Positions 53,438-61,930 are shown, numbered from the stretch's first letter. The stretch: 64,000 nt of DNA from Marinobacter fonticola (GCF_008122265.1 NZ_CP043042.1:3348001-3412000); one strand, 5' to 3'. Translations and numbers: made by a program. Notes: generated by a model from the letters alone, not told the origin.

Positions 53438-54265
53438 TCAGGCAAGCTTTCCAAAAAATTTCTTCTTTTCCGCCGACCCGAAGAAGCGAAGCTTTAAAAA
53501 ATATTTCAGGAAATGCTTGGGTCTGGTAAACAGATTCTTCGGTGCCAGCATTCCGGACAGGAGGCCCGGCCGTCCGTAATTCGCTTCTGAATGACCAACA
53601 CTGTAAACGGCGCCCGGATAGTCGACGGGCTTGAGCGGCGTCTCATTCTTTATCATTTCGGGGATCAAGTGACGATGATGTCCGAAGATCCTACGTACAA
53701 TCGTTGGGTCCATCGAATCCACATCCCGCTCCAAGGGAAGCAAATCTGTACGCACCACCGCGTAGGTTCCGCACCAGTTATGGAAGTCGCCAAGCATCAC
53801 CCCCCATCGAGAGCCCACAGGCAACAGCCATCCTTTGTCGATGTACCAACCGTAAGCATCAGGATCAGAACGGGCGAGGTCACCAAGACCCGTCGCCACA
53901 AGGTCGTCCGCATCCACACTCATAACGAATCTGGAACCCAGAGTCTTTGCAAACGCGATCCCGCTCGCAACTTTATAGCCTTTATCCCAGCAGAACGCCT
54001 CTTTTCTCTCGTCCTCTGGGGTTTCTCCCTTGAATACCGAAACCGTTGGCGGGTCCAAGTCTACCCTGATTACGTCGAAGCACTTAGGCAGGTCACCTAA
54101 CTCAGCATCCCGGTTAACAACCACCACCGCGCCCAGATCATTAGACTCAGCGCAAGCTGCTTCGATAGAACGGGCGGTCTCATGAAGCCGCTCAAGTACT
54201 CTCGACCAATTTCGTGAGGCGGCCGGCGATCTTAACGGAACAACGAACGTTAAAAGTCTATCCAC
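53438..54265 (-). CDS. GT-A type glycosyltransferase
   Basis: A 275-residue glycosyltransferase-like protein. The first strand is LLTFVVPLRSPAASRNWSRVL, and FVMSVDADDLV is the DxD motif that binds the metal and nucleotide sugar. It ends in a strongly basic tail (PKHFLKYFLKLRFFGSAEKKKFFGKLA) that may attach to the membrane surface. It converges with the preceding operon on the opposite strand, 27 bases apart. It is probably part of the same glycan locus. Sugar specificity unknown. Confidence 0.78.
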   Translation of the reverse strand: MDRLLTFVVPLRSPAASRNWSRVLERLHETARSIEAACAESNDLGAVVVVNRDAELGDLPKCFDVIRVDLDPPTVSVFKGETPEDERKEAFCWDKGYKVASGIAFAKTLGSRFVMSVDADDLVATGLGDLARSDPDAYGWYIDKGWLLPVGSRWGVMLGDFHNWCGTYAVVRTDLLPLERDVDSMDPTIVRRIFGHHRHLIPEMIKNETPLKPVDYPGAVYSVGHSEANYGRPGLLSGMLAPKNLFTRPKHFLKYFLKLRFFGSAEKKKFFGKLA

Positions 54266-54378
54266 TTTACATCTCTTTTAATGAATACTTTCAAGACAGA
54301 TAATCATATATTATTGAGGCTGCTAACGAAATATGAGGGCACGTCACGTCAATGTGACCTGCACCCACCCTTCTAGCT

Positions 54379-54933
54379 CTATGTCCGGTGTAACGCTTTT
54401 TTAAGCGAGAACTCCGACGCCAGCATCGAGTAGAGGGCATGGTCTACATACCTGCCGTAAAGATACTCACGCTCGCGGAGCACCCCTTCAAACGTAAATC
54501 CCAACCGCTCCGGAAGGGCACGGCTTCTTCCGTTGTCCGTAGCACATGCTATCTCGATTCGATTCAAACCGTACTCCCGAAAGCCCGTTTCAATCAGCGC
54601 CTTCACAGACAAGGTGATGATCCCTTTTCCCGAATAGGCTCGGCTTAACCAATATCCGATTCCACCGATCTTGTTCGTAACGTCAAAGGAGTGAAACCCG
54701 CACACGCCACACAGGGTCGCCTTATGGAAAACCGCATACTGCGGTCCCTTGCCGGATTCACGTTGGCTGATAGCCGAATTCACGAAGGATTCGGTATCCG
54801 CTGGAGATTGATTCGCGTCGACCCACGGCAACCACTCCCGAAGGTGTTCCCGGTTTGTATCTACGAGCCGGAACAGGTCATCCGCGTGATTCTTGCTGAG
54901 CAGTTGCAGCTCAACAGCTTCGCTAATAAGCAA
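54379..54933 (-). CDS. GNAT N-acetyltransferase (RimL/RimJ-like)
   Basis: A 184-residue GNAT enzyme of the ribosomal-protein/alanine acetyltransferase group. It shows LREWLPWVDANQSPADTESFV, GIGYWLSRAYSGKGIITLSVKALIETGF (the acetyl-CoA Q/RxxGxG/A-like loop) and LPERLGFTFEGVLRERE. The start is inferred as TTG 54933, with GGAG 6 bases upstream. The frame extends to 55098 but that part lacks a domain. GC is low and it sits in a cassette-like patch with another GNAT gene. Confidence 0.8.
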   Translation of the reverse strand: MLISEAVELQLLSKNHADDLFRLVDTNREHLREWLPWVDANQSPADTESFVNSAISQRESGKGPQYAVFHKATLCGVCGFHSFDVTNKIGGIGYWLSRAYSGKGIITLSVKALIETGFREYGLNRIEIACATDNGRSRALPERLGFTFEGVLREREYLYGRYVDHALYSMLASEFSLKKALHRT

Positions 54934-55031
54934 TTCGCTCTCCAATCGCTTAACGCTAAGGTGTCCGGCGACGGAGCGCCAGCGGAGGACACCAAAAGCG
55001 GCATGCTTTCGGCCCCCGGTTGACCGAGTTG

Positions 55032-55496
55032 TCACATGGTGATTCGGTAGTATTCGCCATACTCTCCATCCTCCGACCCACTGTGCGTGGCCTGCCAACC
55101 CAGTTTTTGGGCCACTCTCTTGCTGGCCACATTATCGTCCGCAATGAAAACCTGGACGGTTTCTAAGTCAATCTTGGTGGATAGCCTTTCGACCGCCAAC
55201 TCACATGCCTTGGCAGCTATGCCGTTGCCCCAAAACTCCGACCTAATGAAATAGCCGAAATCAAAAACCCTATCTATCTGTTTAATACCGCAGAACCCAA
55301 TGAATTCATCAGTATCAGACTCGGCAATAGCGAAGCGAGCCGGATAAGCGAGCGTACTTTCGAACCACGAATCCGCCTCACCTTCTGTCAGAGCCCGACG
55401 AGGCCCAAGAAACCTCATTACTTGAGGATCTCGAAGCATGGCCATGACAGCCGCTTTATCTTGGCGATGAAGATCCCTCAGTTTTACCGAAATCAT
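55032..55496 (-). CDS. GNAT N-acetyltransferase
   Basis: A 154-residue GNAT-family protein with RDLHRQDKAAVMAMLRDPQVMRFLGPRRAL at the start and YFIRSEFWGNGIAAKACELAVERL as the acetyl-CoA motif, then VASKRVAQKLGWQ. ATG 55496 (MISVKLRDLH) is preferred; the longer frame from 55589 runs into an attC-like palindrome. It is close to, and on the same strand as, the other GNAT gene, but they are only distantly related. Substrate unknown. Confidence 0.82.
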   Translation of the reverse strand: MISVKLRDLHRQDKAAVMAMLRDPQVMRFLGPRRALTEGEADSWFESTLAYPARFAIAESDTDEFIGFCGIKQIDRVFDFGYFIRSEFWGNGIAAKACELAVERLSTKIDLETVQVFIADDNVASKRVAQKLGWQATHSGSEDGEYGEYYRITM

Positions 55497-55539
55497 AAGA
55501 CTGACTTCACCATGTAACGACTCACGCGCCGACACGGAG

Positions 55540-55591
55540 CCGCCAAACGGCGGAAAATCGGTCGCTGAGCGGCCGATTGTCAAATCCATTG
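55540..55591. other. attC-like or dispersed palindrome fragment
   Basis: GGAGCCGCCAAACGGCGGAAAATCGGTCGCTGAGCGGCCGATTGTCA resembles the 3' half of the sequence at 61934-61984 (GCGGAAAACCGGTCGCTGTGCAGCCGATTGTTA). It contains a CCGCC-AAA-CGGCGG stem. GTTA is changed to GTCA. A true integron attC is not proven for this copy. Confidence 0.4.
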
Positions 55592-55720
55592 GCGTACGAT
55601 ATTTTGTCCATGATCAATACCCTGTACAGGAGCAGACTTAGGGATGCCGTTAGCTAGAACCAATCTAGCAAAAACCATGGGGCAGGTCTGCGAAGACCAT
55701 TCCCTGTGATCATCACCTGA

Positions 55721-55807
55721 AGTAAATCACAGTCAGTGGTCATGATCTCTCTTGAGGACTACGAGGATCTGCAAGAGACTGCCGATTATATGCACAAGGA
55801 TGGTTAA
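55721..55807 (+). pseudogene. Remnant of a YefM/Phd-type antitoxin gene
   Basis: The frame reads SQSVVMISLEDYEDLQETADYM then stops, matching the conserved middle of YefM/Phd antitoxins (VVLMSLEEYNSLEET-like). The DNA-binding N-terminal part and the toxin-binding C-terminus are missing, and a stop codon lies just upstream in frame. It is a leftover of a toxin-antitoxin cassette. Confidence 0.6.
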
Positions 55808-55810
55808 GTG

Positions 55811-55945
55811 ATGGACGCATATCTTTTCGACTGGGGCGACACCCTGATGGTCGATTTTCCGGGAACTCCTGGAAAGATGTGTAGTTGGGAAATAGTTGAG
55901 AACACAAAAGCGGGACAGACTTATTTAATGTCTTTACGCGGCTAA
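55811..55945 (+). pseudogene. Remnant of a HAD-family hydrolase gene
   Basis: The frame starts MDAYLFDWGDTLMVDFPG, which is HAD motif I (hhhDxGDTL) of a phosphatase-like enzyme, and continues for about 30 residues before running into a palindromic repeat at 55908 and a stop. The remaining domain is lost. A four-base gap separates it from the antitoxin remnant. Confidence 0.6.
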
Positions 55946-55965
55946 AAACAAATCCGTCCCCGCTT
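55908..55965. repeat. Dispersed palindrome of the AAATCCGTCCC type
   Basis: AAGCGGGACAGACTTATTT and AAACAAATCCGTCCCCGCTT form an imperfect inverted repeat around a short centre. The AAATCCGTCCC core recurs at about 59212. It interrupts the HAD remnant, suggesting insertion of a small non-autonomous element. Confidence 0.6.
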
Positions 55966-56000
55966 CTACTCGACACCGTTTACCGACGGGGAGCAGTCGA

Positions 56001-56813
56001 TCAACGATTGACAGGAGTGGAAGGCAAATAATGACCTGATTCGGTGATCAACTCCCAGACATCCGGACGGCGCTGGAGGATGCCATTGATCAGGGATGCC
56101 GCTTCGGTGAATGCGGGCCGGCGGAGGCCGTGAAACTCCATTAGCGGTCCGACGTGGTCAAACTCTACACCAAAGCGCTTTAACAAGCGCAATTGGGCCG
56201 GTTCCATTACCGCCATCCAGTGCGTGATATTGTGTTTGACCGACATCCGCAGGATAGCGGCAAACAGACCCAGACTGATATAAGGCATGGCGCGTCGGCC
56301 GCCCTCGGCATCGGCGTAGCTGGACTGGTCGGTAACACCCGTGGGTGATTCATACTCGTTGAGGCGCCGGCGAAATTCCCGACTTACCGCCATTCTGGAA
56401 ATCTCGGCCATGTGCTGACGGGGAGTTGCCGCAATCGTGTCCTGGGCTTGCTGACTCATTCTGGGGATACACGGCCCTTCCATTGGAAGGTCTGACTGCT
56501 CCGGGTTATCGCCAGTCAGGACGAGTCGAACAACCGCGACGCTATCTCCGGTTCTCCGGTGCTGGATCAAGGCATGGGCCGAGCGCGGGTCGTAAGCATC
56601 ATGCTCCCTTTTGTCGGGAAATTGACTCGGGTCTTCAAAGGATCTGTCGATGCAGTAGACCTGGTACCGGACTTCAAAGACTCTATTGGTCATTTCCTCG
56701 GTGGTGGCGACCTCAATCTCGAAAAAGGACCTGAAGATGTCGCTGAGGTTCTCGGTTCCACCGGAGGCTGTTGAACGTTGTTCTTCGTTATGAAATGAAG
56801 AGCGCGCAGGCAT
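56001..56813 (-). CDS. PEP-CTERM/exosortase-associated acyltransferase
   Basis: A 270-residue GNAT-fold protein matching the exosortase system-associated acyltransferase family, a relative of acyl-homoserine-lactone synthases. Motifs are FEVRYQVYCIDRSFEDPSQFPD, HALIQHRRTGDSVAVVRLVL, AEISRMAVSREFRRR and ISLGLFAAILRMSVKHNITHWMAVMEP. It may acylate an envelope molecule linked to protein sorting. ATG 56813 has GGAGGA 7-8 bases upstream. It fits with the PEP-CTERM protein at 19706, though they are 36 kb apart. Confidence 0.82.
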   Translation of the reverse strand: MPARSSFHNEEQRSTASGGTENLSDIFRSFFEIEVATTEEMTNRVFEVRYQVYCIDRSFEDPSQFPDKREHDAYDPRSAHALIQHRRTGDSVAVVRLVLTGDNPEQSDLPMEGPCIPRMSQQAQDTIAATPRQHMAEISRMAVSREFRRRLNEYESPTGVTDQSSYADAEGGRRAMPYISLGLFAAILRMSVKHNITHWMAVMEPAQLRLLKRFGVEFDHVGPLMEFHGLRRPAFTEAASLINGILQRRPDVWELITESGHYLPSTPVNR

Positions 56814-57082
56814 GAGCAAGTCCTCCGATCCTCCCTTGCGGGAGGCGTTGTACTGCATAGGCCAAGTCGATCAAAAGTCCGCCGGGACGGCACGGGGGCG
56901 GGCTATCGGGTACACAGATAGAGCGCTATCGAGGACAGAACTGCCAAGCCTCGTACTTTCGTGTCTCCTATGCTCGTGTGTCGTACTGCTGATTTCTCAT
57001 GCTGATCGCCTTTGTTGCTACCCGTCAAATTAATCATGGGAAAAGCGTCGTTGGTGTTTGCGGGCTAAACCGCTCGGTCGGG

Positions 57083-58039
57083 TCACTGCCCCGCCCTCAG
57101 TTCGTTATCTGATTCAAGCCCACGTCGGTCGGCTATAGGCGCATGCTGTGCCATCAACGCTGAGACCCAATCAATGAACACGCGTAGTTTAGCGCTGACG
57201 TACCGGTTTGCTGGAAATGCCACGTACATCGGCAACGGATCCAGGTGCCAATCCTCGAATAAACGCACCAGTTCGCCGCGCACGACATGAGCTTTGGCCA
57301 TGTAATCAGGCAACCAAAGCACTCCGAGACCGGCCAAGCCGGCCGCAAGATATGCGTTGCCATCGTCGACCGCGACCACGTAGCGGCCATGCATTTTGAC
57401 GACTTCGCCGTTGCGTCGCATTGCATAGGGAGAGACGCCGTTGGCGATTGTCCAACTGAAACCCACAATGTAATGATCAGGAGCCGCCAACTCCCGCGGG
57501 TGCGAAGGCAAGCCGGCACTTTCGAGATAGCTCGGCGCTGCGTAAACGCCGAGTCGCAGATCACCCACGCGGCGCGCCACCAGAGATAGTCCGGTGAGCT
57601 CACCGCCGCGCACGACGCAGTCCACGCCTTCATCAATCAGGTCTACCATGCGGTCACTCACGCCCATGTCGAGCTGAATATCCGGATATCGAGCGTGAAA
57701 CTCGGGCAGGGCCGGAAGTAGGATCATGCGGGCCAGAGGGGTCGGTACGTCCACTCGCAGCCGGCCCCTGGGCGACATCGAGGCATTGGACAGACCGGTT
57801 TCGGCATCGTCCAAATCGCCCAACAGCTTTACGACACGCTCGTAATAAGCAGCACCGGCGGCCGTCACATTGACCTTGCGAGTGGTTCGATTGAGCAGTT
57901 TTACGCGCAGCCGCCCCTCCAGATATTGCACATGTTGCGTCACGCTGGTCTTACTCATGTGGAGTGTTTCGGCAGCCTTGGTGAAGCTGCCAGTTTCCAC
58001 CACCCGGACGAATGCCAGCATCGCGTTGAGCCGATCCAT
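57083..58039 (-). CDS. LysR family transcriptional regulator
   Basis: A 318-residue LysR-type regulator. N-terminal winged helix: MLAFVRVVETGSFTKAAETLHMSKTSVTQHVQYLEGRLRVKLLNRTTRKVNVTAAG. Effector domain: SPRGRLRVDVPTPLARMILLPALPEFHARYPDIQLDMG. It resembles PtrR/YafC-type regulators. It is divergent from a RidA-family gene 140 bases away, so control of that gene from the shared region is inferred. Confidence 0.9.
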   Translation of the reverse strand: MDRLNAMLAFVRVVETGSFTKAAETLHMSKTSVTQHVQYLEGRLRVKLLNRTTRKVNVTAAGAAYYERVVKLLGDLDDAETGLSNASMSPRGRLRVDVPTPLARMILLPALPEFHARYPDIQLDMGVSDRMVDLIDEGVDCVVRGGELTGLSLVARRVGDLRLGVYAAPSYLESAGLPSHPRELAAPDHYIVGFSWTIANGVSPYAMRRNGEVVKMHGRYVVAVDDGNAYLAAGLAGLGVLWLPDYMAKAHVVRGELVRLFEDWHLDPLPMYVAFPANRYVSAKLRVFIDWVSALMAQHAPIADRRGLESDNELRAGQ

Positions 58040-58179
58040 TGCCCTTGTCTCCTCACAATTGTTTGTTCTCTACAAACAGAGTTTATCGAACATCAACGTT
58101 TATCCACTAAATGGGGACGGATAAGGTTTCCTAACCATCAATCCGGGGTCATGAACGACCCAATAAAGGAGATTTTTAT

Positions 58180-58572
58180 ATGGCTCAACGTGAAGCCATT
58201 TTCCCACTCGGTCGGCAGGACCTCTATACCTCACAGAAGTATTCCGCAGCGATTAAATCAGGCGATTTGCTATTCGTATCCGGCCAGGTCGGCAGCCGCA
58301 GCGACGCCTCTCCCGAACCGGATTTCGAGGCTCAGGTCCGTCTCGCATTTGCCAATCTTGAAGCCACTTTAACAGCGGCTGGTTGCGGACCTGAGGATAT
58401 CGTTGATGTGACGACCTTTCATACGGATCCGGAAAATCAGTTCGGCACGATCATGGCCATTAAAAGCGAAGTTTTCCCGGAAGCGCCATATCCGAATTGG
58501 ACAGCGATCGGCGTAAACTGGCTCTCGGGGTTCGACTTCGAGATCAAGGTCCTCGCCCGTATTCCGGGTTAG
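58180..58572 (+). CDS. RidA family enamine/imine deaminase-like protein
   Basis: A 130-residue RidA/YjgF-type protein. It has YSAAIKSGDLLFVSGQVGSRSD, FANLEATLTAAGCGPEDIVDVTTFH and a C-terminal PNWTAIGVNWLSGFDFEIKVLARIPG. The invariant arginine before the end of archetypal RidA (RxxVEV) is not obvious: the segment reads NWTAIGVNWL, so this is more like a RidA-type subgroup lacking that residue. AAGGAG is 8 bases before the ATG. It is divergent from a LysR gene. Confidence 0.85.
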   Translation: MAQREAIFPLGRQDLYTSQKYSAAIKSGDLLFVSGQVGSRSDASPEPDFEAQVRLAFANLEATLTAAGCGPEDIVDVTTFHTDPENQFGTIMAIKSEVFPEAPYPNWTAIGVNWLSGFDFEIKVLARIPG

Positions 58573-58576
58573 AGTT

Positions 58577-58945
58577 TTAAAAGAGCATTGACCTGCACAC
58601 AATATGCCGTGTGGACATCCGCATGGCATATTGCTCGCCGCTGACGTCGTAGGTGCGACGTATCCTCAGCGCCAGGTGGCGTTCTGAGCCACTCTCTGGC
58701 TGGGCTTGCGGTTGACCCAGGCGTAGTAGCCGGACCGCGAGATATTCAGGTGGCAACGCCTTTACCCGGTGTTGTCCTCGGTGTTTCCAGACGAACCGGA
58801 ACGCTTCCGCGACGCCTTTCACACTCCGGTGGGCCTGGCGGCTCCACTCCACCGCTTTGACTTTGAACTCAGTGCTGTACTGCTGAGTCTTCTTCCCCAT
58901 GATCATTTCCGGCATCGGTTTTCTCCTGTGTCGGAGTTAGCGATG
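58577..58945 (-). mobile_element. IS3-family transposase remnant
   Basis: The minus-strand frame at 58915 reads MGKKTQQYSTEFKVKAVEWSRQ, the typical OrfA start of an IS3 element, followed after about 25 residues by loss of frame. A second frame carries LNISRSGYYAWVNRKPSQR, an OrfB N-terminal segment. The remainder of OrfB, including the DDE motif, is missing. A possible left end TGGACACGCATCGC lies near 58949. The element is dead. Confidence 0.7.
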
Positions 58946-58953
58946 CGTGTCCA

Positions 58954-59154
58954 CTAAACTGGAGGATGTCCAACCCTTGCCAGAAGCTCCTCAATCGATG
59001 CGTAACGCAGGCTGGGCCCAATGAACTCTCTAACGTATCGCCAACGTTCCCACGTTGCGCGCCGAAGTAAGGCGTTGATTTCACCATCACTCCTCTCGAT
59101 TCGGAGGCGAACAAATGCAGAGCTGAATTCTACGCTTTCGCATCCTTCCCCCAT
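58954..59154 (-). pseudogene. Uncharacterised ORF possibly truncated by the IS3 remnant
   Basis: A 66-codon frame reads VRLRIERSDGEINALLRRA then WERWRYVREFIGPSLRYASI, a plausible protein, and ends just after the IS-like terminus at about 58950-58960. I do not recognise the family. Its C-terminus may have been cut off by the insertion, and its true start is unclear. Confidence 0.35.
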
Positions 59155-59204
59155 CTTGCCAGCACGTCGATCTGAGTGGCTTCTGACGAACTTGAATCCG
59201 AATC

Positions 59205-59310
59205 CAAAAATAAATCCGTCCCGGTTTCTAGAGGCTTTGGTTTTGGATCAAAGGACTCTGACCCTATCGGTCCGTGCCAATTGGTTAATTTTAAATCAGT
59301 CCGCCCCCCC
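59205..59310. repeat. Cluster of dispersed palindrome arms
   Basis: CCAAAAATAAATCCGTCCCGGTTTC (59205), GGATCAAAGGACTCTGACC (about 59256) and AATTGGTTAATTTTAAATCAGTCCGCCCC (about 59279) lie side by side, combining both dispersed repeat families of the window. No gene is present. Together with 55908, 38506, 40819 and 61907 they look like REP-type sequences. Confidence 0.55.
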
Positions 59311-59402
59311 ATTATGTAATAAGCTGCCGCTACTGAAGTTTGCTATTATGTTGATTAATGAGACCGTCTCATGTTTGCCGGTCACTTCCTGACAGACCGG
59401 AG

Positions 59403-60974
59403 ATGATAAGCGATCATCATTCTAAAACGCGTGACCTGCCATTGAGACAACTCCCCAACCCCAGCATCACTCTTCTCTCGATCATCAGCCTTGTGGTCTT
59501 CGGATTGCTCAGTATGCGGCTTTACATCGACGAAACCGGATCGATTGCCGACAGCTTTGGAGCGCAGGTGGAACAGCGTGCCAAGGCGTTTGAACGGGAG
59601 GTGTTGCTGAACCTCGAGATCCTGCACACACTTCAGGCGGGTCTTTCGATAATTCCCGAAGTGAACCGGAAGACTTTCGATGAAATGACACGCAGCGTGC
59701 TTGATCGCTCGGTAGTCATTCAGGCCTTTGCCTGGGCGCCCTGGGTATCTCGGTCGTCAAAGGACGTTTTCGAGCTACAGCAACAGTCCTGGTATGACTC
59801 ATTTCAACTGCTCGAACTGGACGCGCAGGGCGACATCAGGCCGGTGAGTGAGCGTCCCTGGTATGTACCCGTCCAGTACATTGAGCCGCTTGCGAGTAAT
59901 CAAGCTGCCGTGGGCTTTGATTTGGCGAGTGAGTCAAATCGCCTTGCGGCTTTGAAGCAGGCCAGGGATTCGGGAGAGATGGTCGCAACGGCGGCCATCA
60001 GGTTGGTGCAGGAAACCGGGCAGCAAAAAGGCTTTTTGGTTTTTAACCCGCTCTATCGCGGCAAGCCGGAAACACGCGAGGAACGTCGTAAAGCGCACTA
60101 CGCTTACGTAAACGGTGTATTCCGAATCGGTGATCTGTTTAATCAGGCCGTTGATCCGGAAATCGCCAACCGGATACTGTTTCGGGTCCTTGACCGAACC
60201 AATGGCGAAGAAATACTTCTACATCAGTCCGCCAATGCAGACGATGAGCGCTGGAACACGCGTTTCCGTCACGTCACAGCGCTCGATGATATTGCCGGGC
60301 GGCAATGGCAGTTCGAAGGCGTGCCTTCAGAAGCCTACATCAGTAGTCGGCGCGGGTATCTGCCATGGCTTGTTTTCGTCGTTGGTGTTCTATTCGTAGC
60401 GATTTCGGTAGCCTATTCCCTTCTGACGTTGCGCCGGAACAGCGAGCTGCAAAAATCTGAGGAGCGCCTGAAGAAGGTTTCGCTCACCGACAGCCTGACC
60501 GGACTGGCCAACCGTCGCCACTTTGACCGCCACCTTCGCCAGGAGTGGGCGAGAGCCAGGCGTGAGAAGACATCGATTGCACTGGTTTTGATCGATATCG
60601 ATTTTTTCAAACCGTATAACGATGAATTCGGCCACCCTGCCGGTGACGAGTGTCTGAGGCTAGTGGCAGACGCACTGAAAAATATGCCCCAACGCCCGGC
60701 AGACCTGGTTGCGCGCTATGGAGGCGAGGAATTTGCGCTCATCCTGCCGCAGACAGAAAATGCGAGCGAGGTCGCCGAAGCCTGCCGAGCCGCCGTGGAG
60801 GGGCTGGCCATTCCGCCCGCTTCCGAATCCACCATGCACAGTGTCACGATCAGTGCCGGGGTTTGCACCATCATCCCGCAGGCTGACAGGACGCCGGAAA
60901 ACCTGACGCAAAACGCTGACAGAGCGCTTTACAAAGCCAAGAAGGAAGGTAGAAACCGGGTCTTTATTTACTGA
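59403..60974 (+). CDS. CHASE-domain diguanylate cyclase
   Basis: About 523 residues. A first membrane helix (SITLLSIISLVVFGLLSM) precedes a periplasmic CHASE domain (about 45-310; LEILHTLQAGLSIIPEVNRKTF, QAFAWAPWV, VGFDLASESNR). A second helix (YLPWLVFVVGVLFVAISVAYSLL) leads to a GGDEF domain with RYGGEEFALILPQ and an RPAD I-site five residues before it, so product-inhibited c-di-GMP synthesis is likely. There is no EAL domain. ATG 59403 is favoured but GGAG is very close to it; ATG 59358 is the alternative. Signal sensed unknown. Confidence 0.85.
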   Translation: MISDHHSKTRDLPLRQLPNPSITLLSIISLVVFGLLSMRLYIDETGSIADSFGAQVEQRAKAFEREVLLNLEILHTLQAGLSIIPEVNRKTFDEMTRSVLDRSVVIQAFAWAPWVSRSSKDVFELQQQSWYDSFQLLELDAQGDIRPVSERPWYVPVQYIEPLASNQAAVGFDLASESNRLAALKQARDSGEMVATAAIRLVQETGQQKGFLVFNPLYRGKPETREERRKAHYAYVNGVFRIGDLFNQAVDPEIANRILFRVLDRTNGEEILLHQSANADDERWNTRFRHVTALDDIAGRQWQFEGVPSEAYISSRRGYLPWLVFVVGVLFVAISVAYSLLTLRRNSELQKSEERLKKVSLTDSLTGLANRRHFDRHLRQEWARARREKTSIALVLIDIDFFKPYNDEFGHPAGDECLRLVADALKNMPQRPADLVARYGGEEFALILPQTENASEVAEACRAAVEGLAIPPASESTMHSVTISAGVCTIIPQADRTPENLTQNADRALYKAKKEGRNRVFIY

Positions 60975-61214
60975 CCCGATATTCTTCGGCGGAAGCAGCC
61001 AACGCTCAAGGCCAGGCAACAGACCACCGGGCATACGGATCACGTACCACAGCTGTTCGGTTGATTGAGTCGTTCAGCTATCAAAAAGGTCCGGGAGCCC
61101 CAACGACACAAAATACTGTCGGGGTAAGGCTTGCGCCAGTCCCGAACTGCGGCTCAAACGCCACGGGCCATGAGCCGACTTGACCGTATTCCAGGCCAAC
61201 CTGACACTTACTCC

Positions 61215-61238
61215 GGACCAATGGGGTCTTATTGGTCC
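61215..61238 (-). terminator. Hairpin after the RelE/ParE-type toxin gene
   Basis: GGACCAAT and ATTGGTCC form a perfect 8-bp stem with an 8-base loop, 10 bases past the toxin stop on the minus strand. There is no T run, so termination is only possible. Confidence 0.4.
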
Positions 61239-61247
61239 CTCGCATGG

Positions 61248-61550
61248 TTAGCTGTTTCCAAGCATGTATGCACGAAGCTGCCGCTCATCTCGCATGACGT
61301 AGAGGACAAAAACCCGCTGTTGATCCTCACGATAAAAAATACGACACGGTGGAACCACTACCTCCCTGTATACCGAATTCGGGAGCTCTGGGGGAATCCG
61401 TCCGGATTGGGGAAAATCTTCCAAACGCTCGGTCTTGTTTAAAACTTCTTGAACTAGGTCGCTTGCGGCCGCAGAATTATCCAGAGCAATGTACTCAGCG
61501 ATAGCATCCAGTGCTTGAAGAGCGGGCTCTGCCCAGATTACTTCAGCCAT
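61248..61550 (-). CDS. RelE/ParE-family toxin
   Basis: A 100-residue type II toxin of the RelE/ParE superfamily: VIWAEPALQALDAIAEYIALDNSAAA, FPQSGRIPPELPNSVYREVVVPPCRIFYREDQQRVFVLYVMRDERQL. The REVVVPPCRIFY arrangement is ParE-like, so gyrase rather than ribosome-dependent mRNA may be the target. It overlaps the antitoxin gene by 13 bases in a tight antitoxin-first operon. Confidence 0.88.
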   Translation of the reverse strand: MAEVIWAEPALQALDAIAEYIALDNSAAASDLVQEVLNKTERLEDFPQSGRIPPELPNSVYREVVVPPCRIFYREDQQRVFVLYVMRDERQLRAYMLGNS

Positions 61551-61795
61551 TTACTCATTTTCTCCCTGGCCTCACTTTGGCTGTACGTTCTTCCCTCAAG
61601 TACAGCACGCTCTCCCCGAGAGAGCCCTTCAAGCAGCTCAAGTCGACGCTGCATAAACTCGTAATCCTGAACATCGACAAGGTAGGCGGACGGCTGACCA
61701 TGCTCCGTAATCAGTATCGGCTCTTTAGACAAGTGCAGATCTGCCAGAATCTTTGTGGCTTGGCGTTTGAGATTCGTAACAAGCTCAACTTTCAT
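61538..61795 (-). CDS. Phd/YefM-family antitoxin
   Basis: An 85-residue antitoxin. The N-terminal KVELVTNLKRQATKILADLHLSKEPILITEHGQPSAYLVDVQDYEFMQ is the Phd/YefM DNA-binding fold; the C-terminal LEGLSRGERAVLEGRTYSQSEAREKMSKWL is the toxin-binding tail. It overlaps the toxin gene downstream. A near-perfect 20-bp palindrome lies 25 bases upstream as a probable operator, so autorepression by the complex is inferred. Confidence 0.88.
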   Translation of the reverse strand: MKVELVTNLKRQATKILADLHLSKEPILITEHGQPSAYLVDVQDYEFMQRRLELLEGLSRGERAVLEGRTYSQSEAREKMSKWLK

Positions 61796-61819
61796 GGGTT
61801 CTCGCTGAATCGGACTTAA

Positions 61820-61839
61820 AGTGACACTATAGTATCACT
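61820..61839 (-). promoter_or_regulatory. Probable operator of the Phd/ParE-type operon
   Basis: AGTGACACTATAGTATCACT is a 20-bp palindrome with a single mismatch pair. It lies 25 bases before the antitoxin start, overlapping the likely promoter region. Confidence 0.6.
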
Positions 61840-61906
61840 CTTCAGAGCCAATAAGGTCCGAGGCCTTCAGTCCTCAGTCCTTCAGGGTCTACCTTTGAAT
61901 TTAGCT

Positions 61907-61930
61907 GGTCACAGAATATTCGATCTGACC
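61907..61930. repeat. REP-like palindrome (GGTCA...TGACC)
   Basis: GGTCACAGAATATTCGATCTGACC, with GGTCA/TGACC arms, preceded by TTTGAATTTAGCT. It resembles the elements at 38506 and 40819 and directly abuts the attC-like half at 61934, apparently replacing its left side. Confidence 0.5.

Noticed and set aside
54934..55020. attC-like site upstream of the RimL-like gene
   Set aside because: GTTAAGC fits the right core and GGTGTCC/GGACACC pair inside, but no matching TAAC left arm is present, so the case is too weak.
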